From positions 1 through 33,390 of the forward strand of contig CANHZX010000008.1 in the NCBI GenBank assembly GCA_947465215.1: DNA of 33,390 nt, read 5' to 3'. Each line of letters starts with the position of its first letter. Within the stretch, counting starts at the first letter, position 1. This DNA is from Betaproteobacteria bacterium (GTDB lineage Bacteria > Pseudomonadota > Gammaproteobacteria > Burkholderiales > SG8-41). Positions 14,908-23,083 of the stretch are shown piece after piece. The translations under genes were made by a program, and so were the position numbers. Below the pieces are notes generated by a model. The model searched no databases. It saw nothing but the letters and a program-made list of their open reading frames with translations, and was not told the origin of the DNA.

Positions 14908-16293
14908 ATGTCTGCACCTGCAAAAAAATCCCCGCCGAAAATTTCACCGTTGATGCTCAAGCTGGCGACTTATATCGCCAATGCGCGCCGTCGTCCGCTG
15001 CCGGCGGCAGTCACTGAACGCGCCAAACATCATCTTCTCGATACCGTTGCTGCGATGCTCTCCGGTTCACGACTGCTGCCGGGACGGCGCGCGATCGAAT
15101 TTGTGGCGACTCAGGGTGGCGTGCCCGAGTCGACGGTTATCGGTTCGACCCTCGTCACCAGCGCGATCAATGCCGCGCTCGCCAACGGCATGCATGCCCA
15201 TGCCGACGAAACCGATGACACTTATTACCTCGCGCTGGTGCACCCGGGCTGCGGCGTAGTGCCCGCAGCGTTGGCGCTGGCCGAACGCGAACGCTCAACG
15301 GGCACCGAACTGCTGCGGGCCGTGGTGCTGGGTTATGACATCTGCGCACGCATGTCGATTGCGCTGGGCATCGAACGTTTCCGCGAGCGCGGTCATTCCA
15401 CCCACAGCTTCGGTCACATGTTCGGCGCGGCTGCGGCTGCGGCGGCGATTCTGAAGCTCAATGTCGACCAGACGCGTTACCTGCTGTCCTATACCGCGCA
15501 ACAGGCTTCAGGCCTGTCGTGCTGGGCGCGCGACATCGAACATATCGAGAAGGCTTTCGATTTCGGCGGTATGCCGGCACGTAACGGCGTGACTGCCGGA
15601 CTGATGGTTTCGATGAATTTCACCGGTGTCGAGGATGTGTTCGACGGCGACCGCAGCTTTTTTCATGCCCACGGCCTGACCGCCAGCCCTGAAAGGCTGG
15701 TGCATGCACTGGGCAGGACTTACGAAATCATGAACACCTCGATCAAGCGCTGGGCCATCGGTTATCCGATCCAGGCGCCAATTGATGCAGTGCTGAACCT
15801 CATCGTCAAACACCACATTACTGCGAATGATGTCGAGCGTGTCGTTGTCACCATTGACGATCAGGGCGCACGCACTGTCAACCAGCGTACGATGGCGAGC
15901 ATCAACATTCAGCATCTGGTGGCGGTGATGTTCCTTGATGGCGACATCAGCTTTGCCTCGGCGCATGACGGCCGTCGCGTGCACGACCCGCTGGTGCTGA
16001 AACTGAAGGAACGCATCACCCTGCAGGGCAGTGCCGCACTGGGCCGGGCGAAGACCACCCAGGCCATTGTCGAGATCACCACCTGCGACGGCCGCCGCCT
16101 GCGCCATCACACCAAGGCGGTGCGCGGTACGGCGGCCAATCCGATGCCGCGTGCCGAAGTCGAAGCCAAGGCACGCGACCTCTTGCTGCCGGTGATCGGT
16201 CCCCGGCGCACGACGCGTCTGGTCGATACCATGTGGCATATCGAACGGCTGCGGGACGCACGTATGCTGCGGCCCCTGCTGCAAGTAAAATAA
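14908..16293 (+). CDS. MmgE/PrpD-family protein
   Basis: A 461-residue MmgE/PrpD-family protein, clearly a different subfamily from the PrpD at 2852. Visible family segments are HHLLDTVAAMLSGS, NAALANGMHAHADETDD (the family His/Asp-rich active-site region), HPGCGVVPAALALAE, HSFGHMFGAAAAAAAIL, QQASGLSCWARD, GGMPARNGVTAGLM and a KRWAIGYPIQAPIDAVL segment. The family includes 2-methylcitrate dehydratase, cis-aconitate decarboxylase and iminodisuccinate epimerase, so the reaction is probably lyase or isomerase chemistry on a di- or tricarboxylate. The ATG at 14908 has no obvious Shine-Dalgarno sequence, and translation may depend on coupling with the Bug gene ending 24 bases upstream. It lies directly upstream of the ACMSD-like gene. 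Confidence 0.9.
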   Translation: MSAPAKKSPPKISPLMLKLATYIANARRRPLPAAVTERAKHHLLDTVAAMLSGSRLLPGRRAIEFVATQGGVPESTVIGSTLVTSAINAALANGMHAHADETDDTYYLALVHPGCGVVPAALALAERERSTGTELLRAVVLGYDICARMSIALGIERFRERGHSTHSFGHMFGAAAAAAAILKLNVDQTRYLLSYTAQQASGLSCWARDIEHIEKAFDFGGMPARNGVTAGLMVSMNFTGVEDVFDGDRSFFHAHGLTASPERLVHALGRTYEIMNTSIKRWAIGYPIQAPIDAVLNLIVKHHITANDVERVVVTIDDQGARTVNQRTMASINIQHLVAVMFLDGDISFASAHDGRRVHDPLVLKLKERITLQGSAALGRAKTTQAIVEITTCDGRRLRHHTKAVRGTAANPMPRAEVEAKARDLLLPVIGPRRTTRLVDTMWHIERLRDARMLRPLLQVK

Positions 16294-16339
16294 CCCCCGT
16301 CTTATCAACCCTGATTTCAACCAACGGAACCGGAATCCC

Positions 16340-17326
16340 ATGCGCTACGACCTGCACAGCCACGTCATCCCGCCGACCATCATCGCCGCGATGGAAAAGG
16401 ACCCCAAACGCTTCCACACCAGCATTACCGAGAAGGATGGCAAGAAGTATTTCGACGTACACGGCCGTCCGGCGATTCTCAGTGCCGATTTTTACGACGC
16501 CGACGCCAAGGTCGAGTGGATGAACCAGAACAAGCTGGATGTGTCGGCAATATCTGTCGGCCCGCCCATTTATTTCTACTGGCTGCCTGCCGAGGCCGGC
16601 CTGTATGCGGCACAGCTCGCCAACGACGGTATTGCGCAGATGGTCGCGAAACACCCGTCGCGTCTGCGCGGCATGGCGCATCTGCCGATGCAGGATCCGG
16701 ATGCGGCGATTGCTGAACTGGAGCGTGTAGTCAAGGAATACGGTTTCAAGGCCGTTGAGCTGGCGACTTCAATTGAAGGCACGCCGCTGGCAGCAGAAAA
16801 ATTCCGCAAGGTGCTGAAGACCATCGAACAGCTGGGCTGCTTTATCTTCGCCCATCCCTACCAGTGTCTGGCCAAGGGCGGCATGGAGGATTATTACCTG
16901 TCGAATTTCGTCGGTTTCCCGCTCGACACCACGTTGATGGTCGCGCACCTGATGTTCAGTGGCGCGATGGATGAAATGCCCAAGCTGCGCATCGTGCTGC
17001 CGCACGGCGGCGGTTTCATTCCCTACCAAATCGGCCGCTTCCGCCATGGCCATCAGGTGCGCAACGAACCAAAGGTCAACAACGTCACGCCGCCGCGCGA
17101 ACTGTTCAAGCGCTTTTACTTCGACTGCCTGACGCACGATCCGAAGGCGGCGAAGTATCTGATTGATCAGGTCGGCGCCGACCATGTCGTCATCGGCACT
17201 GATCATCCCTTCGACATGGCCCCGCTGGACGTGCCGGCTGCGATCGACGGCATTCCGGGACTGACAGCTGAAGAGAAAGCCTGGCTCTGCGAACGCACCG
17301 CCAAAACGCTGCTGGGTGAGCAATAA
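16340..17326 (+). CDS. ACMSD-like amidohydrolase-family protein
   Basis: A 328-residue metal-dependent hydrolase of the amidohydrolase-2 group, the group of aminocarboxymuconate-semialdehyde decarboxylase (ACMSD) and gamma-resorcylate decarboxylase. The metal-site pattern is intact: HSH at residues 6-8, His172 (FAHPYQ), His222 (LPHGGG) and Asp288 (GTDHPFDM). Enzymes of this group remove CO2 from muconate-semialdehyde or aromatic acids, and some hydrolyse lactones. The substrate here is unknown. The start follows GGAACCGGAATCCC. It is the last enzyme of the SMP-30, Bug and MmgE/PrpD run, 46 bases after the MmgE/PrpD stop, consistent with a decarboxylation or hydrolysis step late in the same pathway. 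Confidence 0.9.
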   Translation: MRYDLHSHVIPPTIIAAMEKDPKRFHTSITEKDGKKYFDVHGRPAILSADFYDADAKVEWMNQNKLDVSAISVGPPIYFYWLPAEAGLYAAQLANDGIAQMVAKHPSRLRGMAHLPMQDPDAAIAELERVVKEYGFKAVELATSIEGTPLAAEKFRKVLKTIEQLGCFIFAHPYQCLAKGGMEDYYLSNFVGFPLDTTLMVAHLMFSGAMDEMPKLRIVLPHGGGFIPYQIGRFRHGHQVRNEPKVNNVTPPRELFKRFYFDCLTHDPKAAKYLIDQVGADHVVIGTDHPFDMAPLDVPAAIDGIPGLTAEEKAWLCERTAKTLLGEQ

Positions 17327-17403
17327 TCCACGGAAAACAAAGGGATTTTGGCGTATGCTGAGCGCCAGTTCACGTTGAACGGCGGCCATTCAGGGAGACT
17401 GCA

Positions 17404-17940
17404 ATGCCCAAGTTGAGCTTCGACAAGCTGAAACTGAAGATGCCCAAACTGGGCGGCAGCAAACCGGCGGATGACGCGCCGGCCACTGACGACGGCGGCA
17501 AGAAGAAAAAAACCGTGATGGCAGCCATCAGCGTCGTTGCCGTTGCCATAGTCGGCTGGGTCGCCTGGGATACCTTCATGGTCGAACCGCCGCCCCCGCC
17601 TGTTGCGGCCAAGCCGCCGGCCGCGAAACCGCCGGCAGCACCGGCTTCGGAGAAATCCGCAGAGACGGCACCCGTGGCTGTCAAAGCGGAAGCAGAGCCC
17701 GGCAAGGGTGATGTGGCGAAGTCCGAAGTGGCGAAAGCCGAAGCCGCTAAACCGGAGGCCGCAGCCAAGCCTGCCGCCGAACCCGTAACCGCTCCGGCGG
17801 TCGCAGCGCCGGTGGCTGTTGCTGCCGCTCCTGAAGCGGGTTCACGTGCGCTGACGGCGCGTTCCAGAATGGATGCACGGGAATGCCTGAAGCATGACAG
17901 CAATCAGGCCATCCATCGCTGTGCCGAGGGTTATCGATGA
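17404..17940 (+). CDS. Hypothetical Pro/Ala-rich single-pass membrane protein
   Basis: A 178-residue protein that I do not recognise. It begins with a Lys-rich region (residues 1-37), then has one membrane segment at about 38-57 (VMAAISVVAVAIVGWVAWDTF) and a long Pro/Ala/Lys/Glu repeat-like linker (61-150). A conserved-looking C-terminal tail carries two cysteines 11 residues apart (ARECLKHDSNQAIHRCAEGYR). The topology suggests an inner-membrane anchor with a periplasmic spacer, as in TonB-like or other envelope-spanning proteins, but no TonB C-terminal domain is visible. A good Shine-Dalgarno sequence (GGGAGA) precedes the ATG. It is followed by a strong bidirectional terminator. It lies between catabolic genes but has no obvious link to them. 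Confidence 0.75.
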   Translation: MPKLSFDKLKLKMPKLGGSKPADDAPATDDGGKKKKTVMAAISVVAVAIVGWVAWDTFMVEPPPPPVAAKPPAAKPPAAPASEKSAETAPVAVKAEAEPGKGDVAKSEVAKAEAAKPEAAAKPAAEPVTAPAVAAPVAVAAAPEAGSRALTARSRMDARECLKHDSNQAIHRCAEGYR

Positions 17941-17958
17941 CCCGTTGGAATCGAATGT

Positions 17959-17990
17959 AAAAAAAGCGCAGCCGAGGCTGCGCTTTTTTT
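17959..17990. terminator. Bidirectional intrinsic terminator
   Basis: Seven A's, GCGCAGCC, GA, GGCTGCGC and seven T's form a perfectly symmetric hairpin between convergent genes (stops at 17940 on + and 18006 on -). The T-run on each strand makes it a terminator for both. Confidence 0.9.
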
Positions 17991-18005
17991 ATGGCTGCTA
18001 TGCTT

Positions 18006-18983
18006 TCAGCCGCCCGATGCGGCTTTGATGCCCGCGGATTTCACCAGCTTGCCGAATTTGTCGACCTCGGCTTTCAGATACGCGTGGAACTGTTCCGGCG
18101 TGCCGCCGATGATCTGTGCGCCGACGTCGGCATGCCGTTTCTGGATATCCGGGTCAGCAAGAATGCCGGTGAATTCCTTGTGCAGGCGGCCGAGGATTGG
18201 CGCCGGAATGCCGGCGGGTGCGGCAACGGCTGACCACGAGGAGTTTTCGTAACCCGGAACGCCGGCTTCGGCGATGGTCGGTAAGTCTGACAGCACGGCC
18301 AGCCGTTTCGCGCCGGTGGTGGCCAGCGCACGCACACGTTTGGCCTGCACGAAGGGCACGGTGGCAATCGCGTTGTTGAACAGTACCTGGATCTGGCCGG
18401 CCATGACGTCCGTCATTGAAGGTGCGGAGCTTTTGTACGGCACATGGGTCATTTTGGTATTGGTCATCAGCGTGAACAGTTCGCCGCTGATATGACCGAA
18501 GCCGCCGACGCCGGATGAACCGTAGTTGAGTTCGTTCGGGCGGGCGCGGGCCAGCGCTACCAGTTCTTTGACCGACTTCGCCGGAACCGAAGGGTGCACG
18601 ACCAGCACGCCAGGTGAAGTCGAGACCTGGATGATCGGCGCAAAATCCTTCACAACATCAAAGGGCAGTTTGTAGAGATGCGGATTCACCGCCCAGGTAC
18701 CGACGGTGGCGATCACAATCGTGTAGCCGTCAGGCGGCGCTTTCGCGGTGATTTCCATGCCGATGTTGCCGCCGGCGCCGCCGCGGTTGTCGACCAGCAC
18801 CTGCTGGCCGAGGCGCTGCGCCAGTTTTTCACCGAGCATTCGGCCCTGGATGTCGGTGGGGCCGCCGGCGACAAACGGCACGACAAAGCGTACCGGTCTG
18901 GAAGGGTAGTTCTGCGCCGAGACCGTCAGGGTGCAAAAGCCCAATGCAGCGGCAATCAGGCTGAGTGCTGTTTTCGTTTTCAT
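18006..18983 (-). CDS. Bug-family TTT substrate-binding protein
   Basis: A 325-residue Bug protein and the only one of the ten on the minus strand. The signal peptide is MKTKTALSLIAAALGFCTLTVSA, cleaved before QNYPSRP. Conserved segments are VAGGPTDIQGRML, VLVDNRGGAGGNIG, PPDGYTIVIA, HPSVPAKSVKELVALARARP, HVPYKSSAPSMTDV (KSS replaces KGG) and a KFGKLVKSAGIK tail. It is preceded by GGAGGAG and begins 41 bases after the stop of the racemase-family gene, so the two form a minus-strand pair. A ligand that the racemase-family enzyme acts on is the simplest guess. Confidence 0.93.
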   Translation of the reverse strand: MKTKTALSLIAAALGFCTLTVSAQNYPSRPVRFVVPFVAGGPTDIQGRMLGEKLAQRLGQQVLVDNRGGAGGNIGMEITAKAPPDGYTIVIATVGTWAVNPHLYKLPFDVVKDFAPIIQVSTSPGVLVVHPSVPAKSVKELVALARARPNELNYGSSGVGGFGHISGELFTLMTNTKMTHVPYKSSAPSMTDVMAGQIQVLFNNAIATVPFVQAKRVRALATTGAKRLAVLSDLPTIAEAGVPGYENSSWSAVAAPAGIPAPILGRLHKEFTGILADPDIQKRHADVGAQIIGGTPEQFHAYLKAEVDKFGKLVKSAGIKAASGG

Positions 18984-19024
18984 TGCTTGCTCCTCCGTTG
19001 TTGTTATGAAGAGGAGTACCTGAA

Positions 19025-19684
19025 TCAGGCTTGCAATGCCTTCTTCAGGCGCTCGACTGCGGAATCAGGACTGGTCAGTATTTTGCATCCGGGCTGCGGC
19101 GGAATCACGCGCGCGGCGCTGGCCATCGAGAACTGCCCGAGTACCAGTGCGTCGCAGGGCATCAGTTCGGATGCGGCACCCGCGACCAGACGGTCATGGG
19201 TTTCGGCATCACCTTTCAGCAGTGCGTCCCAGGCCGGGGCTACGGTGCGCGAGGAGACGGTGATCTTCTGTCCGCGTGCACGCGCCATATCCTCAAGCTC
19301 CGCATTGAGGGCGGGTATGCTCGGACCGAATGACGCAATCAGGCCGATGCGGCTGCCCGCATTGAGCGCCTCGTCGAGCATCGCTTCATTGGGTTTGAGC
19401 ACGGGGATGGGCATCGCTGCGGCGCAGGCTTCGATGGCCGGACCGAAGGCAGAGCAGGTGAACAGGATGGCATCGGCGCCGCAGCCGTGTACGTATCGGC
19501 TCAGCGTCAGGAAACGTTCGATCATGCCTTCGCTCAGGCGGCCTTCGGCAGCCAGATCCGGCGCTAGCGAGTCTTCGAGCAGATTGGTTGTGCGCGCCTG
19601 CGGCCAAAGGCGCTGGAAGGCGTTGCCGATAGGCTCGATGGCGAGCGGGGTGGCATGAATCAGTGCAATGCGTGGTGCGGTCAT
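19025..19684 (-). CDS. Asp/Glu racemase-superfamily protein with one catalytic Cys
   Basis: A 219-residue protein from the ATG at 19684. The frame stays open further upstream to 19816, but the added 44 residues overlap the divergent promoter region and look noncoding. The first catalytic motif of the Asp/Glu/hydantoin racemase and maleate isomerase superfamily is intact, with Cys77 in ILFTCSAFG. The partner position normally occupied by a second Cys reads ALVLGQFSMA (Gln184). Two-base racemisation is therefore unlikely. A decarboxylase or isomerase type of activity, as in arylmalonate decarboxylase where only one Cys remains, is possible. No Shine-Dalgarno sequence is visible. It is followed by a Bug gene on the same strand. 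Confidence 0.88.
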   Translation of the reverse strand: MTAPRIALIHATPLAIEPIGNAFQRLWPQARTTNLLEDSLAPDLAAEGRLSEGMIERFLTLSRYVHGCGADAILFTCSAFGPAIEACAAAMPIPVLKPNEAMLDEALNAGSRIGLIASFGPSIPALNAELEDMARARGQKITVSSRTVAPAWDALLKGDAETHDRLVAGAASELMPCDALVLGQFSMASAARVIPPQPGCKILTSPDSAVERLKKALQA

Positions 19685-19770
19685 GAAAAGGGAAAATGTC
19701 GCTGAAAAATTTGACTGGAAAGTGGGCTGGAAAAACCGAGCTTTCATTTTACCTGTTTTGCCCTGGCGCG

Positions 19771-19800
19771 TTGACCAAACAAGGCGCGAAGAGAGACAAT
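19771..19800 (+). promoter_or_regulatory. Candidate sigma-70 promoter for a Bug gene
   Basis: TTGACC (19771-19776) resembles the -35 consensus and GACAAT (19795-19800) resembles the -10 consensus, with an 18-base spacer, about 75 bases before the Bug start at 19875. It lies in the 190-base divergent region between the racemase-family and Bug genes. No clear operator was identified there. Confidence 0.35.
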
Positions 19801-19874
19801 TCAACGATTGCGCCACGCCTTTGGCGACAGACAGAACCGCTTTCTACAGACCAATAAAATCCGAGGAGAAAATC

Positions 19875-20849
19875 ATGAAAAAAGCGTTTGCTTTGGCGGT
19901 TTGCGCCGTGTCATTGCTGACTGCTTCAGGGGTTCAGCTGGCCCAGGCCCAGGCTTATCCGTCGCGCCCGATCCGGCTGATTTTGCCGTTCCCGCCCGGC
20001 GGCGGCACCGACATTCTCGGTCGCGTCATTGCGCAAAAACTCGGTGAAAGCATCGGTCAAAACGTGATTGCCGAAAACCGGCCGGGCGCCGGCGGCAATG
20101 TCGGTGCCGAGTACACCGTGCGCCAGGCGCCGGACGGTTACACCATCGTGCTTTGCTCGCCGTCAATCTCGATCAGCCCGAGCCTGTATAAAAAGCTCAA
20201 CTACGATCCGCTGAAGGATCTGGCGCCGATTTCGCTGGTGGCGTCGATTCCCAATTTGCTGGTTGTGCATCCGTCGGTTCCGGCGAAAACGTTGTCGGAG
20301 TTCCTCGCACTGGCGCGCAAGAATCCGGGCAAGCTTAATTTCGGTTCGGGTGGTGCGGGCACCACCAATGACCTCGGCGCGCGTTATTTCATCGCCGAAA
20401 ACAAGCTGAATATCGCGATGATTCCGCACAAGGGTGCGAACCAGGCACAGACTGCGCTGCTGTCGGGCGAAGTCGATGTGCTGGTCATTGGCACGGCTGC
20501 GGCGGCCCCGTTCGTCAAGGCTGGCAAGCTGCGCGCGCTGGCTGCGCTTGGCGACAAGCGTGATGCCGCTGTGCCTGACATTCCGACGGTGGCCGAAGCC
20601 GGCATGCCCTGGTTCAAGGTCGATACCTGGTATGGCATTCTCGCGCCGGCGGCCACGCCGCGCGACATCATCAACCGCCTCAACGCGGAACTGGCCAAGG
20701 TGCTCAACGACCCGGCAACCAAAAAAATGCTGTCGCAGCGCGGCACCGATCCGCTGACCAGTACGCCCGACGAGTTCGCCAAATTCATCCGCAGCGAAGC
20801 AGATCGCTGGGGCAAGGTCGTGCGCGCTTCCGGCGCCACCGCGGATTAA
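19875..20849 (+). CDS. Bug-family TTT substrate-binding protein
   Basis: A 324-residue Bug protein starting at the ATG at 19875 after GAGGAGAAAATC. The open frame continues upstream to 19668, across the racemase start, without coding character. The signal peptide ends VQLAQA before QAYPSRP. Family segments are FPPGGGTDILGRVI, VIAENRPGAGGNVGAE, PDGYTIVLCSPS and HPSVPAKTLSEFLAL. The usual VPYKGGGPA is replaced by IPHKGANQAQTALL, a sizeable change in the second ligand-contacting loop, so its ligand may differ from those of the other Bug proteins here. The KWAKVVKAAGIK-like tail becomes RWGKVVRASGAT. The next Bug gene follows 33 bases later. Confidence 0.93.
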   Translation: MKKAFALAVCAVSLLTASGVQLAQAQAYPSRPIRLILPFPPGGGTDILGRVIAQKLGESIGQNVIAENRPGAGGNVGAEYTVRQAPDGYTIVLCSPSISISPSLYKKLNYDPLKDLAPISLVASIPNLLVVHPSVPAKTLSEFLALARKNPGKLNFGSGGAGTTNDLGARYFIAENKLNIAMIPHKGANQAQTALLSGEVDVLVIGTAAAAPFVKAGKLRALAALGDKRDAAVPDIPTVAEAGMPWFKVDTWYGILAPAATPRDIINRLNAELAKVLNDPATKKMLSQRGTDPLTSTPDEFAKFIRSEADRWGKVVRASGATAD

Positions 20850-20882
20850 AGCCGTCGCACCGGCATAACAGGGAGAACAGCA

Positions 20883-21851
20883 ATGAACCGAATCAAACTA
20901 CTTTGGGGCGCTGTTGCCGCGCTGTGTGTGACTTCTGCTGCCGGCGCGGCACAGGATTATCCGGCCCGTCCGGTGCGCATGATCGTGCCGTTTGCGGCCG
21001 GCGGTCCGACAGACGTGATCGCGCGGGTGGTTGCGCAGAAACTGACGGAAGGACTGGGCCAGCAGGTAGTGGTCGACAACCGTGCGGGCGCGGGCGGCAA
21101 TCTCGGCATGGGTCTCGCCGCGACAGCGCCTGCGGACGGCCATACCCTGATCGTGGTCAGTTCGAGCTTCGTGGTGAACCCTGGTCTTTACTCCAGCATT
21201 CCCTATGACCCCTACAAGAGCTTTATACCGGTGTCGAACATGGCGGCTTCGCCCAATGTGTTCACCGTGCATCCGGGCATTGCTGCGCGCAACATGAAGG
21301 AACTGCTGACCGTCGTTGCTGCCGATCCGAAAAAGTTCTCGGTTGCCACGCCCGGCGTCGGTACTACGCCCGACCTGTCGGCGCAGTTGCTGAAACTCAC
21401 CACCAAGCTGGACTTCGTTACCGTGCCTTTTGGCGGCGCCGGACCCGCTGTCGCTTCCGTGGTGTCAAATCAGACTCCCATCGGCTGTACCGCTCTGCCG
21501 CCGACCACGCAGCACATCCTGGGCGGCCGCCTGCGCGGCATCGCGGTGACGGGTGCGAAGCGCAGCAGCGCGATCGCCGATGTGCCGACGATGGCCGAAG
21601 TCGGTTTCAAAGGGCAGGAGGCGGATACGCTGCAGGGCCTGCTGGTCCCGGCGGGTACGCCGAAACCGATCGTCGACCGCCTGCACGGGCTGGTTGTGAA
21701 AATGATGGTACTGCCCGACGTGAAGTCCCGCGTTGAAGGTCTCGGCTTCGATATCATTGCCAGCTCACCGGCGGAGTTCACGGCGCAGGTGAAGGTTGAA
21801 GTTGAAAAGTGGACCAAGGTGGTCAAGGCCGCTGGCATCAAGGTCAATTGA
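20883..21851 (+). CDS. Bug-family TTT substrate-binding protein
   Basis: A 322-residue Bug protein with signal peptide MNRIKLLWGAVAALCVTSAAGA before AQDYPARP. It has FAAGGPTDVIARVV, VVVDNRAGAGGNLGMG, ADGHTLIVVSSS, TVHPGIAARNMKELL and a KWTKVVKAAGIK tail. The second ligand loop reads VPFGGAGPAVASV, lacking the usual YKG. GGGAGAACAGCA precedes the ATG. The tartrate dehydratase-like gene starts 27 bases downstream, so this Bug is a good candidate for delivering that enzyme's substrate. Confidence 0.93.
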   Translation: MNRIKLLWGAVAALCVTSAAGAAQDYPARPVRMIVPFAAGGPTDVIARVVAQKLTEGLGQQVVVDNRAGAGGNLGMGLAATAPADGHTLIVVSSSFVVNPGLYSSIPYDPYKSFIPVSNMAASPNVFTVHPGIAARNMKELLTVVAADPKKFSVATPGVGTTPDLSAQLLKLTTKLDFVTVPFGGAGPAVASVVSNQTPIGCTALPPTTQHILGGRLRGIAVTGAKRSSAIADVPTMAEVGFKGQEADTLQGLLVPAGTPKPIVDRLHGLVVKMMVLPDVKSRVEGLGFDIIASSPAEFTAQVKVEVEKWTKVVKAAGIKVN

Positions 21852-21878
21852 TGTTTTGCTGCTGAATAGGCGGTCCTG

Positions 21879-23057
21879 ATGCGCATCACTGATATTCGCG
21901 AGACCGCCATCGCGCTGAAATCGGACCTGCGCAATGCGGTGTTTGATTTCAGCGAAATGACCACTTCCGTTGTTGCTGTCGTCACCGACGTGATTCGCGA
22001 CGGCAAGCCGGTTGTGGGTTTCGCCTTCAATTCCACCGGTCGTTATGCCTGCGGCGCGCAGATGCGCGCCCGCTTCATTCCGCGCATTCTCAAGGAGCCG
22101 CCGGAGGCGCTGCTCAATGCCGCCGGCGACAATTTCGACGCCGAAAAAATTCTCGCGGTGATGATGCGTCGGGAAAAACCCGGCGGCCATACCGAGCGCT
22201 CAGTCGCCATCGGCACTATTGAAGTGGCGTGCTGGGATGCCATCGCCAAGATCGCCGGCCAGCCACTGTATCGGGCTATCGCTGAAAAATACAATAAAAA
22301 CAATGAGATAGAAAGGGTTCCTTGTTATGTCGGTGGCGGCTGGTATGCGCCGGGCAAAGGCATTCCCGAACTGCTGGCGGAGATCAGCGACAAGTTCGCG
22401 CAGGGCTACCGCACGATGAAGATCAAGGTCGGCGGCATGTCGATCCCGGAAGACATCGAGCGACTCGAAGCGGCGCTGAAACTGATCGGCGACAGTTCGC
22501 GGCTTGCTGTGGATGCCAACGCCGGTTTTGACCGCGAACGCGCGCTGGCCTATGCGAAGGCGCTTGCGCCGTACCAGTTGCGCTGGTTTGAAGAGCCGAC
22601 CGATCCGCTGGATTTCGCGCTGCTCGCCGAAGTTGCGGCGATTTATGAGGCACCGATCGGCACCGGCGAGAACCTTTTCTCGACCCAGGACGTACGCAAC
22701 CTGATCACCTTCGGCGGTCTGCGTGCCGACCGCGACATCATCCAGATCGACGTGCCGCAGTCCTACGGCATCGCGCAGTTTGCGCGCACGCTGGCAATGC
22801 TGAAGGAACGCGGCTGGTCGCCGGCTTCGGTGTTTCCGCACGGCGGCAACCAGATGACGCTGCATATCGTTGGTGGTTTCGGACTCGGCGGCTGCGAAGC
22901 CTATCCCGGCGTGTTCGGCATGTTCGCCGGATTCGCTGATGACGCAAAAGTCGAGGACGGTTATCTGCGCCTGCCGGACCGTCCGGGTATCGGTTTCGAA
23001 GCACAGAATGCACTGTATGCGGTGATGCGCGAAATTGCACCGGAGCTCGGCAGCTGA
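21879..23057 (+). CDS. Enolase-superfamily dehydratase, D-tartrate dehydratase-like
   Basis: A 392-residue member of the mandelate racemase/enolase superfamily. It closely resembles my recollection of Bradyrhizobium D-tartrate dehydratase (TarD) over its length: MTTSVVAVVTDV, GFAFNSTGRYACG, EKPGGHTERSVAIGTIEVACWDA and PHGGNQMTLHI. Metal ligands are Asp212 (VDANAGF), Glu238 or Glu239 (WFEEP) and Glu264 (GTGENL). The catalytic Lys pair is Lys181/Lys183 (MKIKVGG) and the general-acid His is His321 (FPHGG), aligning with the remembered TarD Lys and His. Predicted reaction: dehydration of D-tartrate, or a related hydroxy diacid, to a 2-keto acid. It lies between Bug genes 27 bases upstream and 26 bases downstream, suggesting an uptake and utilisation cassette. 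Confidence 0.9.
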   Translation: MRITDIRETAIALKSDLRNAVFDFSEMTTSVVAVVTDVIRDGKPVVGFAFNSTGRYACGAQMRARFIPRILKEPPEALLNAAGDNFDAEKILAVMMRREKPGGHTERSVAIGTIEVACWDAIAKIAGQPLYRAIAEKYNKNNEIERVPCYVGGGWYAPGKGIPELLAEISDKFAQGYRTMKIKVGGMSIPEDIERLEAALKLIGDSSRLAVDANAGFDRERALAYAKALAPYQLRWFEEPTDPLDFALLAEVAAIYEAPIGTGENLFSTQDVRNLITFGGLRADRDIIQIDVPQSYGIAQFARTLAMLKERGWSPASVFPHGGNQMTLHIVGGFGLGGCEAYPGVFGMFAGFADDAKVEDGYLRLPDRPGIGFEAQNALYAVMREIAPELGS

Positions 23058-23083
23058 ATAAAAAATCCATCAGGGGGAGCAAG

